Below are positions 10,375-20,636 of a DNA stretch of 64,000 bases, piece by piece (the stretch's first letter is position 1; each line of letters begins with the position of its first letter). Made by a program: the position numbers and the translations under genes. The stretch is taken from NCBI GenBank assembly GCA_030522415.1, contig CM060125.1:27607167-27671166 (forward strand), in the 5' to 3' direction. The notes under the pieces were generated by a model. That model saw nothing but the letters and a program-made list of their open reading frames with translations. It was not told the origin of the DNA and made no database searches. The stretch is from Channallabes apus. Its lineage: Eukaryota > Chordata > Actinopteri > Siluriformes > Clariidae.

Positions 10375-10483
10375 TCCTATGACAAACCGAACATTTTCCT
10401 GAATTTATGAAACCTGCCAGGACGCCCCGGACAGGACGTAAAAAGTGGACATGTCCGGGCAAAAGAGGACGCTTGGTCACCCT
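10375..10483. repeat. Terminal fragment of interspersed repeat
   Basis: Minus-strand text starting CTAGGGTGACCAAGCGTCCT and continuing TTTTGCCCGGACATGTCC is a repeat terminus I have seen in fish genomes, but I cannot name the family with certainty. It directly abuts the LTR-B fragment. Confidence 0.4.
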
Positions 10484-10720
10484 AGGTAAACCCAAATGCG
10501 GAAATAGCATGAAAAGACAGGATAACCACTACAGTTACTGTAAGAACTCTCTCACACCGAGAGCAAGAGTTTACACAATTAAACCCGCGTTCTAGCAACT
10601 CAGGAATTGGACCCAAAATGGTGAGTACTCACATAAGATCCGGCAAAACGTCGGAAATGGCATGGGCAGACTCAATGACTGAGCGATGTGAAGCGCCATC
10701 TTGTCTCCTTAATGCTCATC
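10484..10720 (+). repeat. LTR family B fragment
   Basis: Shares, in the same order and orientation as 8231-8450, the blocks GGTAAACCCAAATGCGGAA, ACAGGATAACCAC, AACTCTCTCACACCGAGAGC, AAACCCGCGTTCTA and TCAATGACTGAGCG. Both ends of the LTR are missing or diverged. Third copy of this LTR family in the window. Confidence 0.6.
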
Positions 10721-10739
10721 TCCCTAGTGTGCGTCTCTC

Positions 10740-10925
10740 AGTGGTATAATCAACATCATTTGCTTTGATTTATGAGTGTTTTGAGCCTTCTTCCGGAATG
10801 AATTATGCTCGTAATCCAAGGTTCCACTGCACCAATGTGTGCACATAGCTTTACAATAGCTTTTTGTCAATGTCTGTAAACATTTCATAGCATAGTGGGA
10901 GACCATCAACAGCGATAAAGTGAAT
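10740..10925 (-). repeat. MITE-like fragment with CAGTGGAACCTTGG end
   Basis: The minus strand reads CAGTGGAACCTTGGATTACG then AGCATAATTCATTCCGGAAG, close to the sequence starting at 26303 on the plus strand. Probably the end of the same DNA transposon or MITE family (Tc1/mariner superfamily suspected). No second end located. Confidence 0.45.
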
Positions 10926-11845
10926 TTTCAAAGAGGATGGGTTGGGTTGGGTTCAACAGTGGCCAAAAATGCATCGCTTGAAATGAGATCATATGAAGTA
11001 GTACCTTTGTATACAGGCAGAACTTAAAAGCTGATATATAAATATGGCTTCGCATCACTCACATTAATTTATTATCATTCACTTTAATTGCTATCTTAAC
11101 ATACAATATTCACACAATTCTAAAAAAAAGTTCTAAAATTCTAAAAAGTTATTACACATGCTAATGTACATTAAAAAATTATTACTACATAAAGCATTTA
11201 TAAACATAAAATATTTATAAATAGGAATTCCATATTGTCTTCTTTTCCCTTAAGTGTGGTCCATGAACAAAGGAGTACTTTACTACTCCATACTGTAGAT
11301 AGTATAGATAGTATGAAGGCATATACAGATAGAAAAACAGAGTTGCAAGAAGAGAGACAGCGTTACAGCTCTTAATTAGCCAAAAGCAGACTACACTCAA
11401 GTGCTAACATCTGCTATAATCACTGTGGTGCTACTATCAAACTGAATAAGTGCTCTCACATGTCAAGAATCAAATGAATATAAGAATCTCTAAAGTCTTT
11501 GCATTAAAAATGACTGATTTGACTGACTAATGACCAGCACAATCTTAAAACCAACAGTTATTGAGATTTAAAGGTTTCGGTGTGGTGACTTCATGAGTGT
11601 GTTGCTTTAACCTAATTTTATTCAGTCAACTATAGCCTTTTGGTAGGCTATAGTTGTTCTATTTGTTACACTGATGTGTCCCATAAAACTCATTTAATTT
11701 GTATTTTCATTTGTATGCAGTGGTTTTGGAAGGTTCACTCTCTGCACATGATATCCTCAGATTTTTCATTATTGTCTGAAAGGTATGGAACTCATTGTCA
11801 TCAGTCAGGTTTGTTGATGGTGAAGTGACTGGTTTTACATTCCAG
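10926..11845. other. No gene recognised
   Basis: AT-rich, with no convincing ORF, RNA gene or repeat boundary. Short open frames at 11215-11400 (minus) and 11640-11828 (plus) lack recognisable content. Confidence 0.5.
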
Positions 11846-12530
11846 GGAGCCCTCATCTGTGTGTTCTTCTAGCTCTCCCCTTTTAGTTATGCTGTATACA
11901 TTATGTGACTGTGATCTTACCTAACTCTTATCTCGCCTTCTCTTCTCTCTCTCTCCTTGTGTCTCTTTGTGGAGCTACACATGCTGCTCCTGAGCTGGGA
12001 ATGATCCAGACTCCCTTGGGACCTGTCTGACGTCCTGGTGCCCCAATTCTGGTTGGAGATCTCATTGCATGTGGTCTGCTTGGGATGCATGTGGTGATTG
12101 GGGATGGTTCCACTTTACCATGCCTCGGCTGATGCAGATCGCTGTTCTCTGAGGACTTGTGACTGCAGTCGCTCAGTAGTTTAGGACTAGAATTTCCTAC
12201 CGTCAATCTGAGCCTTCAGTAACAAACTTGACTCCAGATGACTGCAAATCAGTCCCTGTTATCGGTTATCACCAAAATGAGGGTGGGTTCCCTGTTGAGT
12301 CTGCTCTCACATGTCCTCTCAAGGTTTCTTCCTATTGCGTCTCAGAGTTCTTCTTTGCCACCGTCACCCTTGGCTTGGACAATCTGATCGTTTTCATTAA
12401 TACACATTTTCTCACATTTCATACACTTTTACATAATTTTCTTTTGGTTCGGTGATGCTGCTTTTCGACAATGACCATTGTTAAAAGCACTGTACAAATA
12501 AAATTCAATTGAATTAGATTGAATTGTGGT
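11846..12530 (+). repeat. LINE 3' end with ATTGA tail
   Basis: Ends in GTTAAAAGCACTGTACAAAT then AAAATTCAATTGAATT, a 3' tail common in fish LINEs (Rex1/Babar or L2-like). The upstream block with GGTGGGTTCCCTGTTGAGTC and CTCTCAAGGTTTCTTCCTAT reappears in inverse orientation at 63600-63700. No reverse transcriptase is present here; 5'-truncated. The exact clade is uncertain. Confidence 0.6.
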
Positions 12531-12895
12531 TTTCTGCTGTTTTAGGCCATTTGTTGTGTGGTCTAAGGTGCTGGCATGCTCACTACAATTAAAACAGCGC
12601 TTGTTTGAGTTAAAGTTGACTTCCTGTCAGTTTTTTTTATCTTTCATTTAGATAATTATCCTGACCCTTTCATTCAGTACTTTGTACTGTAGAAGTACCT
12701 GTCTTGCAGTAGTTAAATATATTTGCATTATATATACAGTACAGGTCCTTCTCAAAAAATTAGCATATTGTGATAAAGTTAATTATTTTCTGTAATGTAC
12801 TGATAAACATTAGACTTAGACATAGATTCATTTCACACAACTGAAGTAGTTTAAGCCTTTTATTGTTTTAATATTGATGATTGTGGCATACAGCT

Positions 12896-13593
12896 TGTAG
12901 CACGGCCACATAAAGGGGCAGTTAATCAGCAGGGGAATGATGCTAGGGCTAATGTTGCTCACCTGCACCAGCAAACTGGCCCCAGTCGAGTATTTTCGTC
13001 CCCATGGCAACGGTGCTTTGGTTCCGGGGTTAAGCTCACGCGCGCATGCGCAGCTGTGCCGCGAGAGAACCCTGATGACCTATCAGGTCACGTGTGCCGG
13101 TATAAAGCCGGAACCGGCATGACGTTCGAGACGGAGAGATGAGTCAGCGTGCTGCAGTAGTTTTGAGAGAGAGAGAGCCTGTTCGGACGTTTTTTTGGAT
13201 TACCTTGCCGGATTGTCATTCAGTACCCTTCTCATACCGTTTCTTCGTTCTCCCGGATTTACCATCATTTCCTGGTGAGAACGAACCGTCTCTCCTGTAT
13301 ACCATCTCAATCTTACAATAACACGGACTTGGACATTCATACATACGCACACACACACTCGCATACACCACTGACATTGTATATATTCGTTTATATTTTG
13401 TATATATAATTTTTTCGTTGCACTTCATTTGTTTGTTTGTCTTTTGTAAATAATACACTTTGGTTTGGGAATCTGTTGTTGTGTCCATCTTTCCTTGCTC
13501 TGCGAAGGTTGCGCAATACTGGAAGTGAGTGTAATCAGCCTGTATTTAGATATTAGACCCCGATTTAGTGTAATAATAAATCTGAGCGTTACA
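12896..13593 (+). repeat. 5' LTR of gag-only gypsy element
   Basis: Begins TGTAGCACGGCC and ends TCTGAGCGTTACA (TG...CA), 698 bp. A promoter-like GTATAAAGCCGG lies at about 13099 and AATAAT/AATAAA signals near 13450 and 13575. It shares most of its downstream two-thirds with the 3' LTR (identical blocks such as TTACCTTGCCGGATTG and ATACATACGCACACAC). Confidence 0.85.
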
Positions 13594-13596
13594 TAT

Positions 13597-13614
13597 TGGT
13601 GGCCCGTACAGGGA
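13597..13614 (+). other. Primer-binding-site-like sequence
   Basis: TGGTGGCCCGTACAGGGA starts three bases after the LTR end, the usual place and with the usual TGG start for a tRNA-primed minus-strand origin. This sequence is typical of fish Ty3/gypsy elements. The tRNA it would match was not determined. Confidence 0.65.
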
Positions 13615-13664
13615 GTCTGTTTCTTAGGGTAATTTTCCGGTGTTGTGTGAATTTGTGGAGCAAA

Positions 13665-14030
13665 ATGAACGCTAACATGGCTAGTGTTAGGGCTAACATG
13701 CTTGCTAATGCTAGTAGGGCCGGGAGGGCCAACTCTGTTGCTGCTAGTACAACAAAGGATGATGAATGTGCATTTGTGACAAGACGTAATCCTATTTCAT
13801 TGCTTAGTTCATTGTATGTATCAGATAGGCATGATGATAACATGGTGGGTCTTGTGTCTAATATGTCTGATTTAAAAACAATGTGTTCAGAACTTGAGCA
13901 ATGTAAAGGTGATATAGTGGCTATGACTGAAAAGGTGGGTTTGTTGGAGAGGAATTTCAGAGACTCCATGGACAGCAGCTTAAACCGTGAACTCTACATT
14001 CAGCCGATCGTCCAACCGCCGCAACACTAG
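13665..14030 (+). CDS. Gag-like protein, N-terminal part
   Basis: An ATG in context CAAAATGAAC starts a 121-codon frame (MNANMASVRANMLANASRAG...). Residues about 55-110 are rich in heptad-like leucines and charged residues (DLKTMCSELEQCKGDIVAMT, KVGLLERNF), compatible with a coiled coil. The frame ends at 14030, but the proline-rich continuation is open in another frame, so a frameshift lies at about 14017-14030. No zinc knuckle. Called gag from its position after the PBS, not from homology. Confidence 0.5.
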   Translation: MNANMASVRANMLANASRAGRANSVAASTTKDDECAFVTRRNPISLLSSLYVSDRHDDNMVGLVSNMSDLKTMCSELEQCKGDIVAMTEKVGLLERNFRDSMDSSLNRELYIQPIVQPPQH

Positions 14031-14405
14031 AGAAGGACAGCCAGGAGAAAGGGAAGAAAGGGGCACCACTGCCCTCTGCTACTCTGGCCCAGGCCGGACC
14101 GTCCAACGACCAGCCCCTCTCTGCACCCCCTCAGCTCTACTACGCCGTACCAACAAAAGCAGAACCTCCTCAACCTACCTCGGAGCGGTCAGCCACCCCA
14201 CCCCGAGACCTCGCAGAGGTGGAACCGCCACAACGGGAAGGTCTCCAGGTGGCGCTACTAGCCACTGTGGTGGATGTCGGAGCGACTCAGAACCAGGGCG
14301 TCTCCTTCGAACACCACCAGGGGGCGTTACACCGTAGAGTTCCGAGGAAGAAGGGAGGAGCACGCCAGCTGGTAGTCCCACCAACAAACGTCCAGACATT
14401 CCTAC
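14017..14405 (+). pseudogene. Gag-like continuation, Pro-rich, frameshifted
   Basis: A frame beginning LEKDSQEKGKKGAPLPS is open through PSNDQPLSAPPQLYYAVPTK, RSATPPRDLAEVEPPQ and RRVPRKKGGARQLVVPPTNV up to the start of the truncated 3' LTR. Low-complexity Pro/Gln-rich, as in the linker regions of many gag proteins. It continues the first ORF after a frame change and lacks a CCHC motif. Confidence 0.45.
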
Positions 14406-14784
14406 AAGACGTTTTTTGGATTACCTTGCCGGATTGCCATTCAGTACCCTTCTCATACCGTTTCTTCGTTCTCCCGGATTTACCATCATTTCCTGGTGAG
14501 AACGAACCGTCTCTCCTGTATACCATCTCAATCTTACAATAACACGGACTTGGACATTCATACATACGCACACACACACTCGCATACACCACTGACATTG
14601 TATATATTCGTTTATATTTTGTACATATTATTTTTTCATTGCACTTCATTTGTTTGTTTGTCTTTTGTAAATAATACACTTTGGTTTGGTTGCTCAATAC
14701 CGGAAGTGAGTGTAATCAGCCTGTATTTAGATATTAGACCCCGATTTAGTGTAATTAGCTCTAATAATAAATCTGAGCGTTACA
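14406..14784 (+). repeat. Truncated 3' LTR of gag-only gypsy
   Basis: Matches the 5' LTR from GACGTTTTTTGGATTACC to the end GAGCGTTACA. The first ~290 bp of the LTR are missing, and a further ~40 bp is deleted near 14688 (GGTTTGGTTGCTCAATACC). A small insertion TTAGCTC-type occurs near 14756. Interior-LTR junction is abrupt. Confidence 0.85.
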
Positions 14785-14956
14785 AGCTCATGAAAACCCA
14801 AAATTCCTGTCTAAAAAAATTAGCATATCATGAAAAGGTTCTCTAAACGAGCTATTAACCTAATCATCTGAATCAACTAATTAACTCTAAACACCTGCAA
14901 AAGATTCCTGAGGCTTTTAAAAACTCCCAGCCTGGTTCTTTACTCAAAACGCAATC

Positions 14957-15720
14957 ATGGGTAAGACTGCCGACCTGACTGCTGTCCAGAAGGCCATCAT
15001 TGACTCCCTCAAGCAAGAGGGTAAGACACAAAGAAATTTCTGAATGAATAGGCTGTTCCCAGAGTGCTGTATCAAGGCACCTCAGTGGGAAGTCTGTGGG
15101 AAGGAAAAAGTGTGGCAGAAAATGCAGCACAACGAGAAGAGGTGGCCGGGCCCTGAGGAAGATTGTGGAGAAGGACCGATTCCAGACCTTGGGGGACCTG
15201 CGGAAGCAGTGGACTGAGTCTGGAGTAGAAACATCCAGAGCCACTGTGTGCAGGCCTGTGCAGGAAATGGGCTACAGGTTGCAAATTTTGCATGTCATTC
15301 GGAAATCAAGGTGCCAGAGTCTGGAGGAAGACTGGGGAGAGGGAAATGCCAAAATGCCTGAAGTCCAGTGTCAAGGACCACAGTCAGTGATGGTCTGGGG
15401 TGCCATGTCAGCTGTTGGTGTTGGTCCACTGTGTTTTATCAAGGGCAGGGTCAATGCAGCTAGATATCAGGAGATTTTGGAGCACTTCATGCTTCCATCT
15501 GCTGGAAAGCTTTATGGAGATGATTAAATTTTTCAGCACGACCTGGCACCTGCTCACAGTGCCAAAACCATTGGTAAATGTTTTACTGACCATGGTATTA
15601 CCATAGTCTCCTGACTTGAACCCCATAGAGAATCTGTGGGATATTGTAAAGTGAAAGTTGAGAGACACAAGACACAAGAATCTGCAAAAGGATTCCCGAC
15701 CAAGTATTGAGTGCATAACT
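14957..15720 (+). pseudogene. Tc1-like transposase, decayed
   Basis: Starts MGKTADLTAVQKAIIDSLKQ (HTH start), then GRKKCGRKCSTTRRGGRALR (linker), SLEEDWGEGNAKMPE, QSVMVWGAMSAVGVGPLC, a FFQHDLAPAHSAKT block (second Asp preserved) and SPDLNPIENLWDIVK (Glu preserved). An internal deletion removes the first-Asp block, with frameshifts near 15040, 15300 and 15530, and a premature stop after DIVK. Belongs to the element with long TIRs. Nonfunctional. Confidence 0.9.
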
Positions 15721-15984
15721 GAACATAATTATTTGAAGGTTGACTTTTTTTGTATTCAAAACACTTTTCTTTTATTGGTCGGATGAAATATGCAAATTGT
15801 TTGAGATTTTGGGTTTTCATGAGCTGGATGCCACAATCATCAATATTAAAACAATAAAAGGCTTGAACTTCTTCAGTTGTGTGTAATGAATCTAAAATAT
15901 ATGAAAGTCTAATGTTTATCAGTACATTACAGAAAATAATGAACTTGATCACAATATGCTAATTTTTTTAGAAGGACCTGTATA

Positions 15985-16302
15985 TAAACAGCAACCGTAA
16001 GATAATACTGACATCAGTCAAGAGCAGAACCAGTGCTTTGTGTAAAAGAGACATGAGATACACAGGCTCTATGCGAAAGGCTGCTGTGTTCATCTAATTC
16101 TCTGGAAAAAATTTAACTCTGCTATAAATTTAGTGTACCAAGGATGTAACTTGATCAGACACTGTTTAAACAGATGTTTAGATGCATTATGATTCCTTCT
16201 GATGTTTCTGATGTTTTTTAGTTTCCGGTGCTATGAATAGTCACAGTTTTCTTTTACTGTATTTATGTCCCTGCCTATATTGCCATTGTTCATTCATTGT
16301 AG
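15985..16302. other. No feature recognised
   Basis: AT-rich spacer between the Tc1 element and the V-SINE. Confidence 0.5.
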
Positions 16303-16670
16303 ACTGTGTAGTGGTTAGCACTTTTGCCTTGCACCTCCAGGGTCTGGGTTCGATTCCCCGGCCAGGCTCGATTCCCGTCTCTGTGTGCATGGAGTTTGCA
16401 TGTTCTCCCTGTGCTTGGTGGGTTTCCTCCGGGTACTCCGGTTTCCTCCCACAGTCCAAAGATATGCAGGTTAGGCTAATTGGCGTTCCTAAATTGCCCG
16501 TAGTGTGTGATTGGGTGTGTGAGTGTGTGTATGTGTGTGTGCCCTGCGATGGATTGGCACCCTGTCCAGGGTGTACCCCGCCTAGTGCCCGAAGTCTCCT
16601 GGGATAGGCTCCAGGTCCCCCGCGACCCTGAACACAGGATTAAACGGTATAGAAAATGAATGAATGAATA
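16303..16670 (+). repeat. Full-length V-SINE-like element
   Basis: The tRNA-derived head contains an A box (GTAGTGGTTAGCACTT) and B box (GGGTTCGATTCC). A conserved central domain follows (GTTTGCATGTTCTCCCTGTG, TTTCCTCCCACAGTCCAAAG), then the 3' domain ATTGGCACCCTGTCCAGG, and an ATGAATGAATGAATA tail. Order and content match the V-SINE superfamily of fish. Not coding; ORFs over it are shadows. Confidence 0.9.
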
Positions 16671-17407
16671 ATATTAATCTTAGTGAAATAATATAGATGT
16701 AGGTAGAGAGTATGACGGGTCATAAAACATAATGGCTTCACTTAGAGGTGAGACAAGCAAAGCAGACAGAGTATGACAGGGCATAAAACAAACAGTAAGG
16801 GGATGGGTAGTGATACTCAGTGTACAGTGTGTACCCAATTTACAAGGGGAAGAACCCAAGTGACCCAGACATGAACTGTACTTATTTCATAATTAGCTGT
16901 CATGTGTATGATAAATAGACAAGATAAGCCGCCAGGTGACGGACTCAGCAGAAACACAAGTACAGTTAATGAAGGATTGAAACGTGTTGGATACACATGC
17001 TACATGTGCACCTGCAGTCGCGCACACATGTCTAAGTAAGACCATAGACAAATAACCAAAAGACACACAATCAGCTTAAAGAATACTGAGTTGAATAAGA
17101 AGTATAAACAACACAAAATAGCATGTGCATCTACATAATGACAAGCAAAGAGAATGTTTTAATTCATTTTAATATCGATTACATGAAAAATTCGATATTA
17201 AAATGCAAAGTATAAGGCCCAACATAAAAGTACAAAAAACATAGGGGGCCTGGATAAGCATCAATACCAAAATAAAATGCATAAGAAATCACATATCAAA
17301 CATTAATCTTCCAGAACACCCATAGGAAGATCAGTATCACTCTCGTTAGTTTGTGTACTAACAGACACTTTAAAATTTGTCTGAATGGCAAATTCAGGAG
17401 TGCCAGA
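16671..17407. other. Noncoding; weak local repeats
   Basis: Two near copies of AGAGTATGACGGGTCATAAA occur at about 16708 and 16768. Rest AT-rich, with no recognised gene. May be downstream sequence of the minus-strand ORF at 17408-17701. Confidence 0.4.
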
Positions 17408-17701
17408 CTAAAGGCATGAGGAGAAGGGCTGTTTACCTTGTTTGCAAAGTTTCTTAGAAGGACCAGGATTGGAGTCATCCTTCCTAAAATACGTAACCCC
17501 TCTCTCATGTAGAAATTGCATCAATGACACAGGCGGCTGACACTCAGCCTGGATAGATGCCCACAGAGGCCCGGTCCATGGCAGGTTGAGTAGGGTTGTA
17601 ATCTGTACTGCACATGCTGTCTGAGTCGTCCAGAGCGATGCAATGAGCACTTGGGCAAGTACAATCAGCCATAAGATTAAAATAAAATATGTAAGTACAT
17701 C
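17408..17701 (-). pseudogene. Hydrophobic membrane-type ORF, split by LINE
   Basis: On the minus strand the frame reads a strong hydrophobic segment (YFILILWLIVLAQVLIASLW) followed by a polar, cysteine-containing stretch (SIQAECQPPVSLMQFLHERG, KKLCKQGKQPFSSC). The start is destroyed: an RTE LINE (17702-19887, 9-bp TSD) sits immediately upstream, and beyond it the same frame continues open with more hydrophobic residues. Possible splice donor AACAAG|GTAAAC near 17441. Looks like an N-terminal signal anchor or transmembrane protein. I cannot name it; a host membrane protein or retroviral-type glycoprotein remnant are both possible. Confidence 0.35.
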
Positions 17702-18007
17702 CGATGCAACCATGGGGGGGCGCAATCCAGTGTCTTCTTGTGCCAGTCCCAAGTCTGGATAAATGCAGAGGGTTGTGTCAGGAAGGGCATCCGAAAATTG
17801 GCCAAAACAATGATGCGAATCAAAAATATAATTTCCATACCGGATCGGTCGTGGCCTGGGTTAACAACGACCGCCACTGGTGCTGTTGACCGACAGGGTG
17901 CCGATGGAAATTGGGTTACAGTTGGTCGAAGAAGGTGAGGAGGAAGGCAAGTTCGAAAGCAGAGAGAGAAGAGGAAAGGCAAGAGTTTAGGAGTAAAAGT
18001 AGGGACC

Positions 18008-18256
18008 TTGAATGTTGGGACCATGACAGGGAAGGGAAGAGAGTTGGTTGATATGATGCAGAGAAGCAAGGTGGATATACTGTGTGTCCAGGAGAACAGG
18101 TGGAAAGGTAGCAAAACTAGAAGCTTAGGATCAGGGTTCAAATTGTTTTACCATGGTGTGGATAGGAAAAAAAATGGAGTAGTAGTTATCCTGAAAGAGG
18201 AGTTTGTTAGGAATGTTCTAGAGGTGAAGACAGGAGTACAGGGAGATGCACCGTAA
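18008..18256 (+). pseudogene. LINE endonuclease domain, N-terminal part
   Basis: Reads VGTMTGKGRELVDMMQRSKV, DILCVQENRWKGSK and FKLFYHGVDRKKNGVVVILK. This is the start of an exonuclease-endonuclease-phosphatase fold, with the CVQENRWKG stretch at the metal-binding Glu (usual QET/QEN). The frame ends at 18256, where most of the endonuclease has been deleted. Confidence 0.8.
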
Positions 18257-18299
18257 GGTGAAGGTAGAAGTGGCAAAGGCCAAACACAGAGCATATGAG

Positions 18300-19655
18300 G
18301 ACTTGTAGGCTAGGCTGGACAGTAAGGAGGGAGAGGTGGATCTGTACAGGTTGGCGAGGCAAATAGGTAGAGATGGGAAGGATGTGCAGCAGGTTAGAGT
18401 GATTAAAGATAGAGATGGAAATGTACTGACAGATGCCAGGAGAGTGATGGGAAGATGGAAGGAGTACTTTGAGGAGTTGATGAATGAGGAAAACGAAAGA
18501 GAACAAAGAGTAGAAGAGGTGACTGTTGTCGAGCAGGAAGTAGCAAATATTAGTAAAAGTGAGGTGAGAAAGGTGTTGAAGATGAAGAGTGGAAAGGCTG
18601 TTGGTCCTGATGACATACCTGTGGAGGTATGGAAGTGTTTAAGAGAGGGTAGAGTTTCTGACTAGGTTGTTTAACGAGATATTGGAGAGTGAGAGGATTC
18701 CAGAGGAATGGAGAAGTGTATTGGTGCCGATTTTTAAGAACAAGGGAGATGTGCAGAGCTGTGGCAATTACAGAGGTATAAAGCTAATGAGCCATACAAT
18801 GAAGCTGTGGGAAAGACTAGTGGAAGCTAGGTTAAGGGCAGAGGTGAGAATTTGTGAGCAGCAATATGGTTTATGCCTAGAAAGAGTACATCAGATGCCG
18901 AATTTGGTTTGAGGATGCTGGTGGAGAAGTACAGAGAAGGTAATAAAGAGTTGCATTGTGTCTTTGTAGATTTAGAGAAAGCGTACAGCAGGGTGGCGAG
19001 AGAGAAGCTGTGATGTTGTTGTATGAGGAAGTCTGGAGTGGCAGAGAAGTATGTTAGAGTGGTGCAGGACATGTATGAGAGCTGTAAGACAGTGGTAAGA
19101 TGTGCTGTAGGTGTGACAGAGTTCAAGGTGGATATGGGTCTGCATCAAGGATCGGCTCTAAGCCCCTTTTTGTTTGCTCTAGTGATGGACAGGATGACAG
19201 ATGAAGTTAGACAGCAGTCTCCATGGACTATGATGTTTGCAGATGACATTGTGCTTTGTAGCGAGAGCAGGGAACAGGTGGGGGAAAATTTGGAGAGGTG
19301 GAGGTACGCTCTGGAAAGCAGAGGAATGAAGGTTAGCCGCAGCAAGACGGAATACATGTGTGTGAATGAGAGGTACCCAAGAGGAACAGTGAGGCTACAG
19401 GGAGCAGAGGTAAAGAAGGTGCAGGATTTTAAGTACTTAGGGTCAACGGTCGAGGGCAACGGAGAGTGTTCAAAGGAGGTGAAGAGACGAGTACAGGCAG
19501 ATTGGAATGGGTGGAGAAAAGTGTCAGGTGTGTTGTGCGATAAAAGAGTATCAGCGAGAATGAAAGGAAAGGTGTACAGGACAGTGGTGAGACCAGCAAT
19601 GCTCTACGGCTTAGAGACAGTGGCACTGAAGAAAAGACAGGAGGCAGAGCTCTAG
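18300..19655 (+). pseudogene. LINE reverse transcriptase
   Basis: In order: KSGKAVGPDDIPVEVWK, PEEWRSVLVPIFKNKGD, YRGIKLMSHTMKLWERLVEA, VFVDLEKAYSRV, GLHQGSALSPFLFALVMD and MMFADDIVLCSES, where FADD is the polymerase active site and intact. Then SRSKTEYMCVNE and FKYLGSTVEGNGEC typify the RTE thumb region. Frame breaks near 18665, 18905 and 19010; the last open piece spans 19023-19655. Confidence 0.85.
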
Positions 19656-19858
19656 AGGTAGCAGAGCTGAAGATGTTGAGGTTCTCTTTGGGAGTGACAA
19701 GGATGGGTAGGATCAAGAATGAGTTCATCAGAGAGACAACCCATGTTAGATGTTTTGGAGATAAAGTCAGAGAGGCCAGATTGAGGTGGTTTGGACATGT
19801 TCAGAGGAGAGAGGATAGGGTTAGATGGAGGCAGATGATTCGCTGTGGCGACCCCTGA
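19656..19858 (+). pseudogene. LINE RT C-terminal region
   Basis: Reads MLRFSLGVTRMGRIKNEFIR, VREARLRWFGHVQRREDRVR and ends RQMIRCGDP, the usual C-terminus of this LINE family just before the 3' tail. About 50 residues between HVQRR and DRVRWRQ are missing, so an internal deletion lies near 19815. Confidence 0.8.
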
Positions 19859-19896
19859 AAGGGAACAGCCGAAAGACGAAGAAGAAGAAGTACATC

Positions 19897-20449
19897 AAAT
19901 TGGGAAAACAAGACAAGAAATGGAAATAGTGCGAAAGAGATGCTTACCCATGGTCTGTCTCTTGAGAACTGTATAATAAACCTGGAAAAAACAGGAATGT
20001 ATAGTAAAAATTAAGCGCCACCCTAATATGTTTTATACACTAAGCAAACAAAGTGTAAAGATGTAAAAAGTGGAATGGAAAGTAATTTGCAAGATAAAGT
20101 AATTATAATGGAAAAAAAATATATTACCATTTGGGACAGATGACGTAGGGAGTTAGATGACAAGGTATATGACATGACATAATATGATAGAAAAACGTAA
20201 ACATAATGGGAGAATTCCTTGGGGAAAGTTTGCCTATAATGGGTAAATAATTTGTTAAGGAGGCGGGAAAAAGAATGAAGAGGAGATAAGGTGTGCAAGT
20301 ATATGGTAATTAAAATAGTTTCTATAAGATCTTTAGAAAATATGATTAGTATATTGCTGCATATTTAGATTCAATCAAATCTATTCAATCAAACCTGTAC
20401 CAGAAAAAGGAAAAGAAAGAATAAGGCACAGATATTCTGCATAATATTC
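19897..20449 (-). other. Upstream part of membrane ORF, then noncoding
   Basis: On the minus strand, about 19897-19990 is open in frame with the hydrophobic ORF on the other side of the LINE (reads PWVSISFALFPFLVLFSQ). Two acceptor-like sites (TTTTTTCCAG) and a donor-like GGTAAGC are nearby. The rest (20000-20449) is AT-rich with no recognised gene. Confidence 0.3.
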
Positions 20450-20546
20450 CCGCATGGAGTTTGCATGTTCTCCCTGTGCATGGTGGGTTTCCTCTGGGTT
20501 CTCTAGTTTCCTCCCACAATCCAAATTGCCTGTAGTATATGAATAT
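20450..20546 (+). repeat. V-SINE central-domain fragment
   Basis: Contains GCATGGAGTTTGCATGTTCT, GTGGGTTTCCTCTGGG and TTTCCTCCCACAATCCAA, the V-SINE central domain. Head and tail are missing. Confidence 0.8.
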
Positions 20547-20636
20547 CAGTGTGCATTTGAATGTTGAGTGGAGGTCCTACCAGTCATACAAAATGGAAAT
20601 AAACTTTGGCCTTCAGTGGTCACCATTGGCCTCCAC

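Larger units (their letters stand above)
12896..14784 (+). mobile_element. Nonautonomous gag-only gypsy element
   Basis: LTR 12896-13593, primer-binding-like site immediately after, a gag-like ORF, and a truncated 3' LTR 14406-14784. The flanks carry a 4-bp duplication AGCT (12892-12895 and 14785-14788), confirmed by the intact TIR at the other end of the host Tc1 element, which holds CAGCTCATG once. No protease, reverse transcriptase, RNase H or integrase occurs in the 0.8-kb interior, so it must have moved in trans or has been deleted after insertion. Confidence 0.8.
12742..15980 (+). mobile_element. Tc1-like element with ~210-bp TIRs
   Basis: Left end CAGGTCCTTCTCAAAAAATT and right end, in reverse complement CAGGTCCTTCTAAAAAAATT, are followed by about 200 bp of matching inverted repeat (GTACTGATAAACATTAGACT, TTATTGTTTTAATATTGATG, TCATGAAAACCCAAAAT). 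TA dinucleotides flank both ends. A decayed transposase lies at 14957-15720. The left TIR is split by a gypsy-type element (12896-14784) at CAGCT, the intact right TIR showing the uninterrupted target. Confidence 0.9.
17702..19887 (+). mobile_element. RTE-type (BovB/CFDP2-like) LINE, internally deleted
   Basis: Flanked by AAGTACATC duplications (17693-17701 and 19888-19896). It has a 5' UTR, endonuclease start, reverse transcriptase and a 3' end GGCGACCCCTGAAAGGGAAC followed by a GAAGAAGAAG tail. The family is the one annotated in fish as craniofacial development protein 2-like or RTE; my assignment is from memory of motif patterns. Several frameshifts and at least two deletions (near 18256 and 19820). 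It breaks the minus-strand membrane-type ORF. Confidence 0.8.

Noticed and set aside
11928..12206. 92-codon minus-strand ORF
   Set aside because: Falls in the 3' region of a LINE repeat, no similarity, antisense to the repeat.
16233..16607. 124-codon ORF
   Set aside because: Lies over a V-SINE; noncoding repeat.
18207..18616. Long minus-strand ORFs opposite the LINE reverse transcriptase
   Set aside because: Antisense shadows of a purine-rich RT coding strand; Ser/Leu/Pro-rich without motif.
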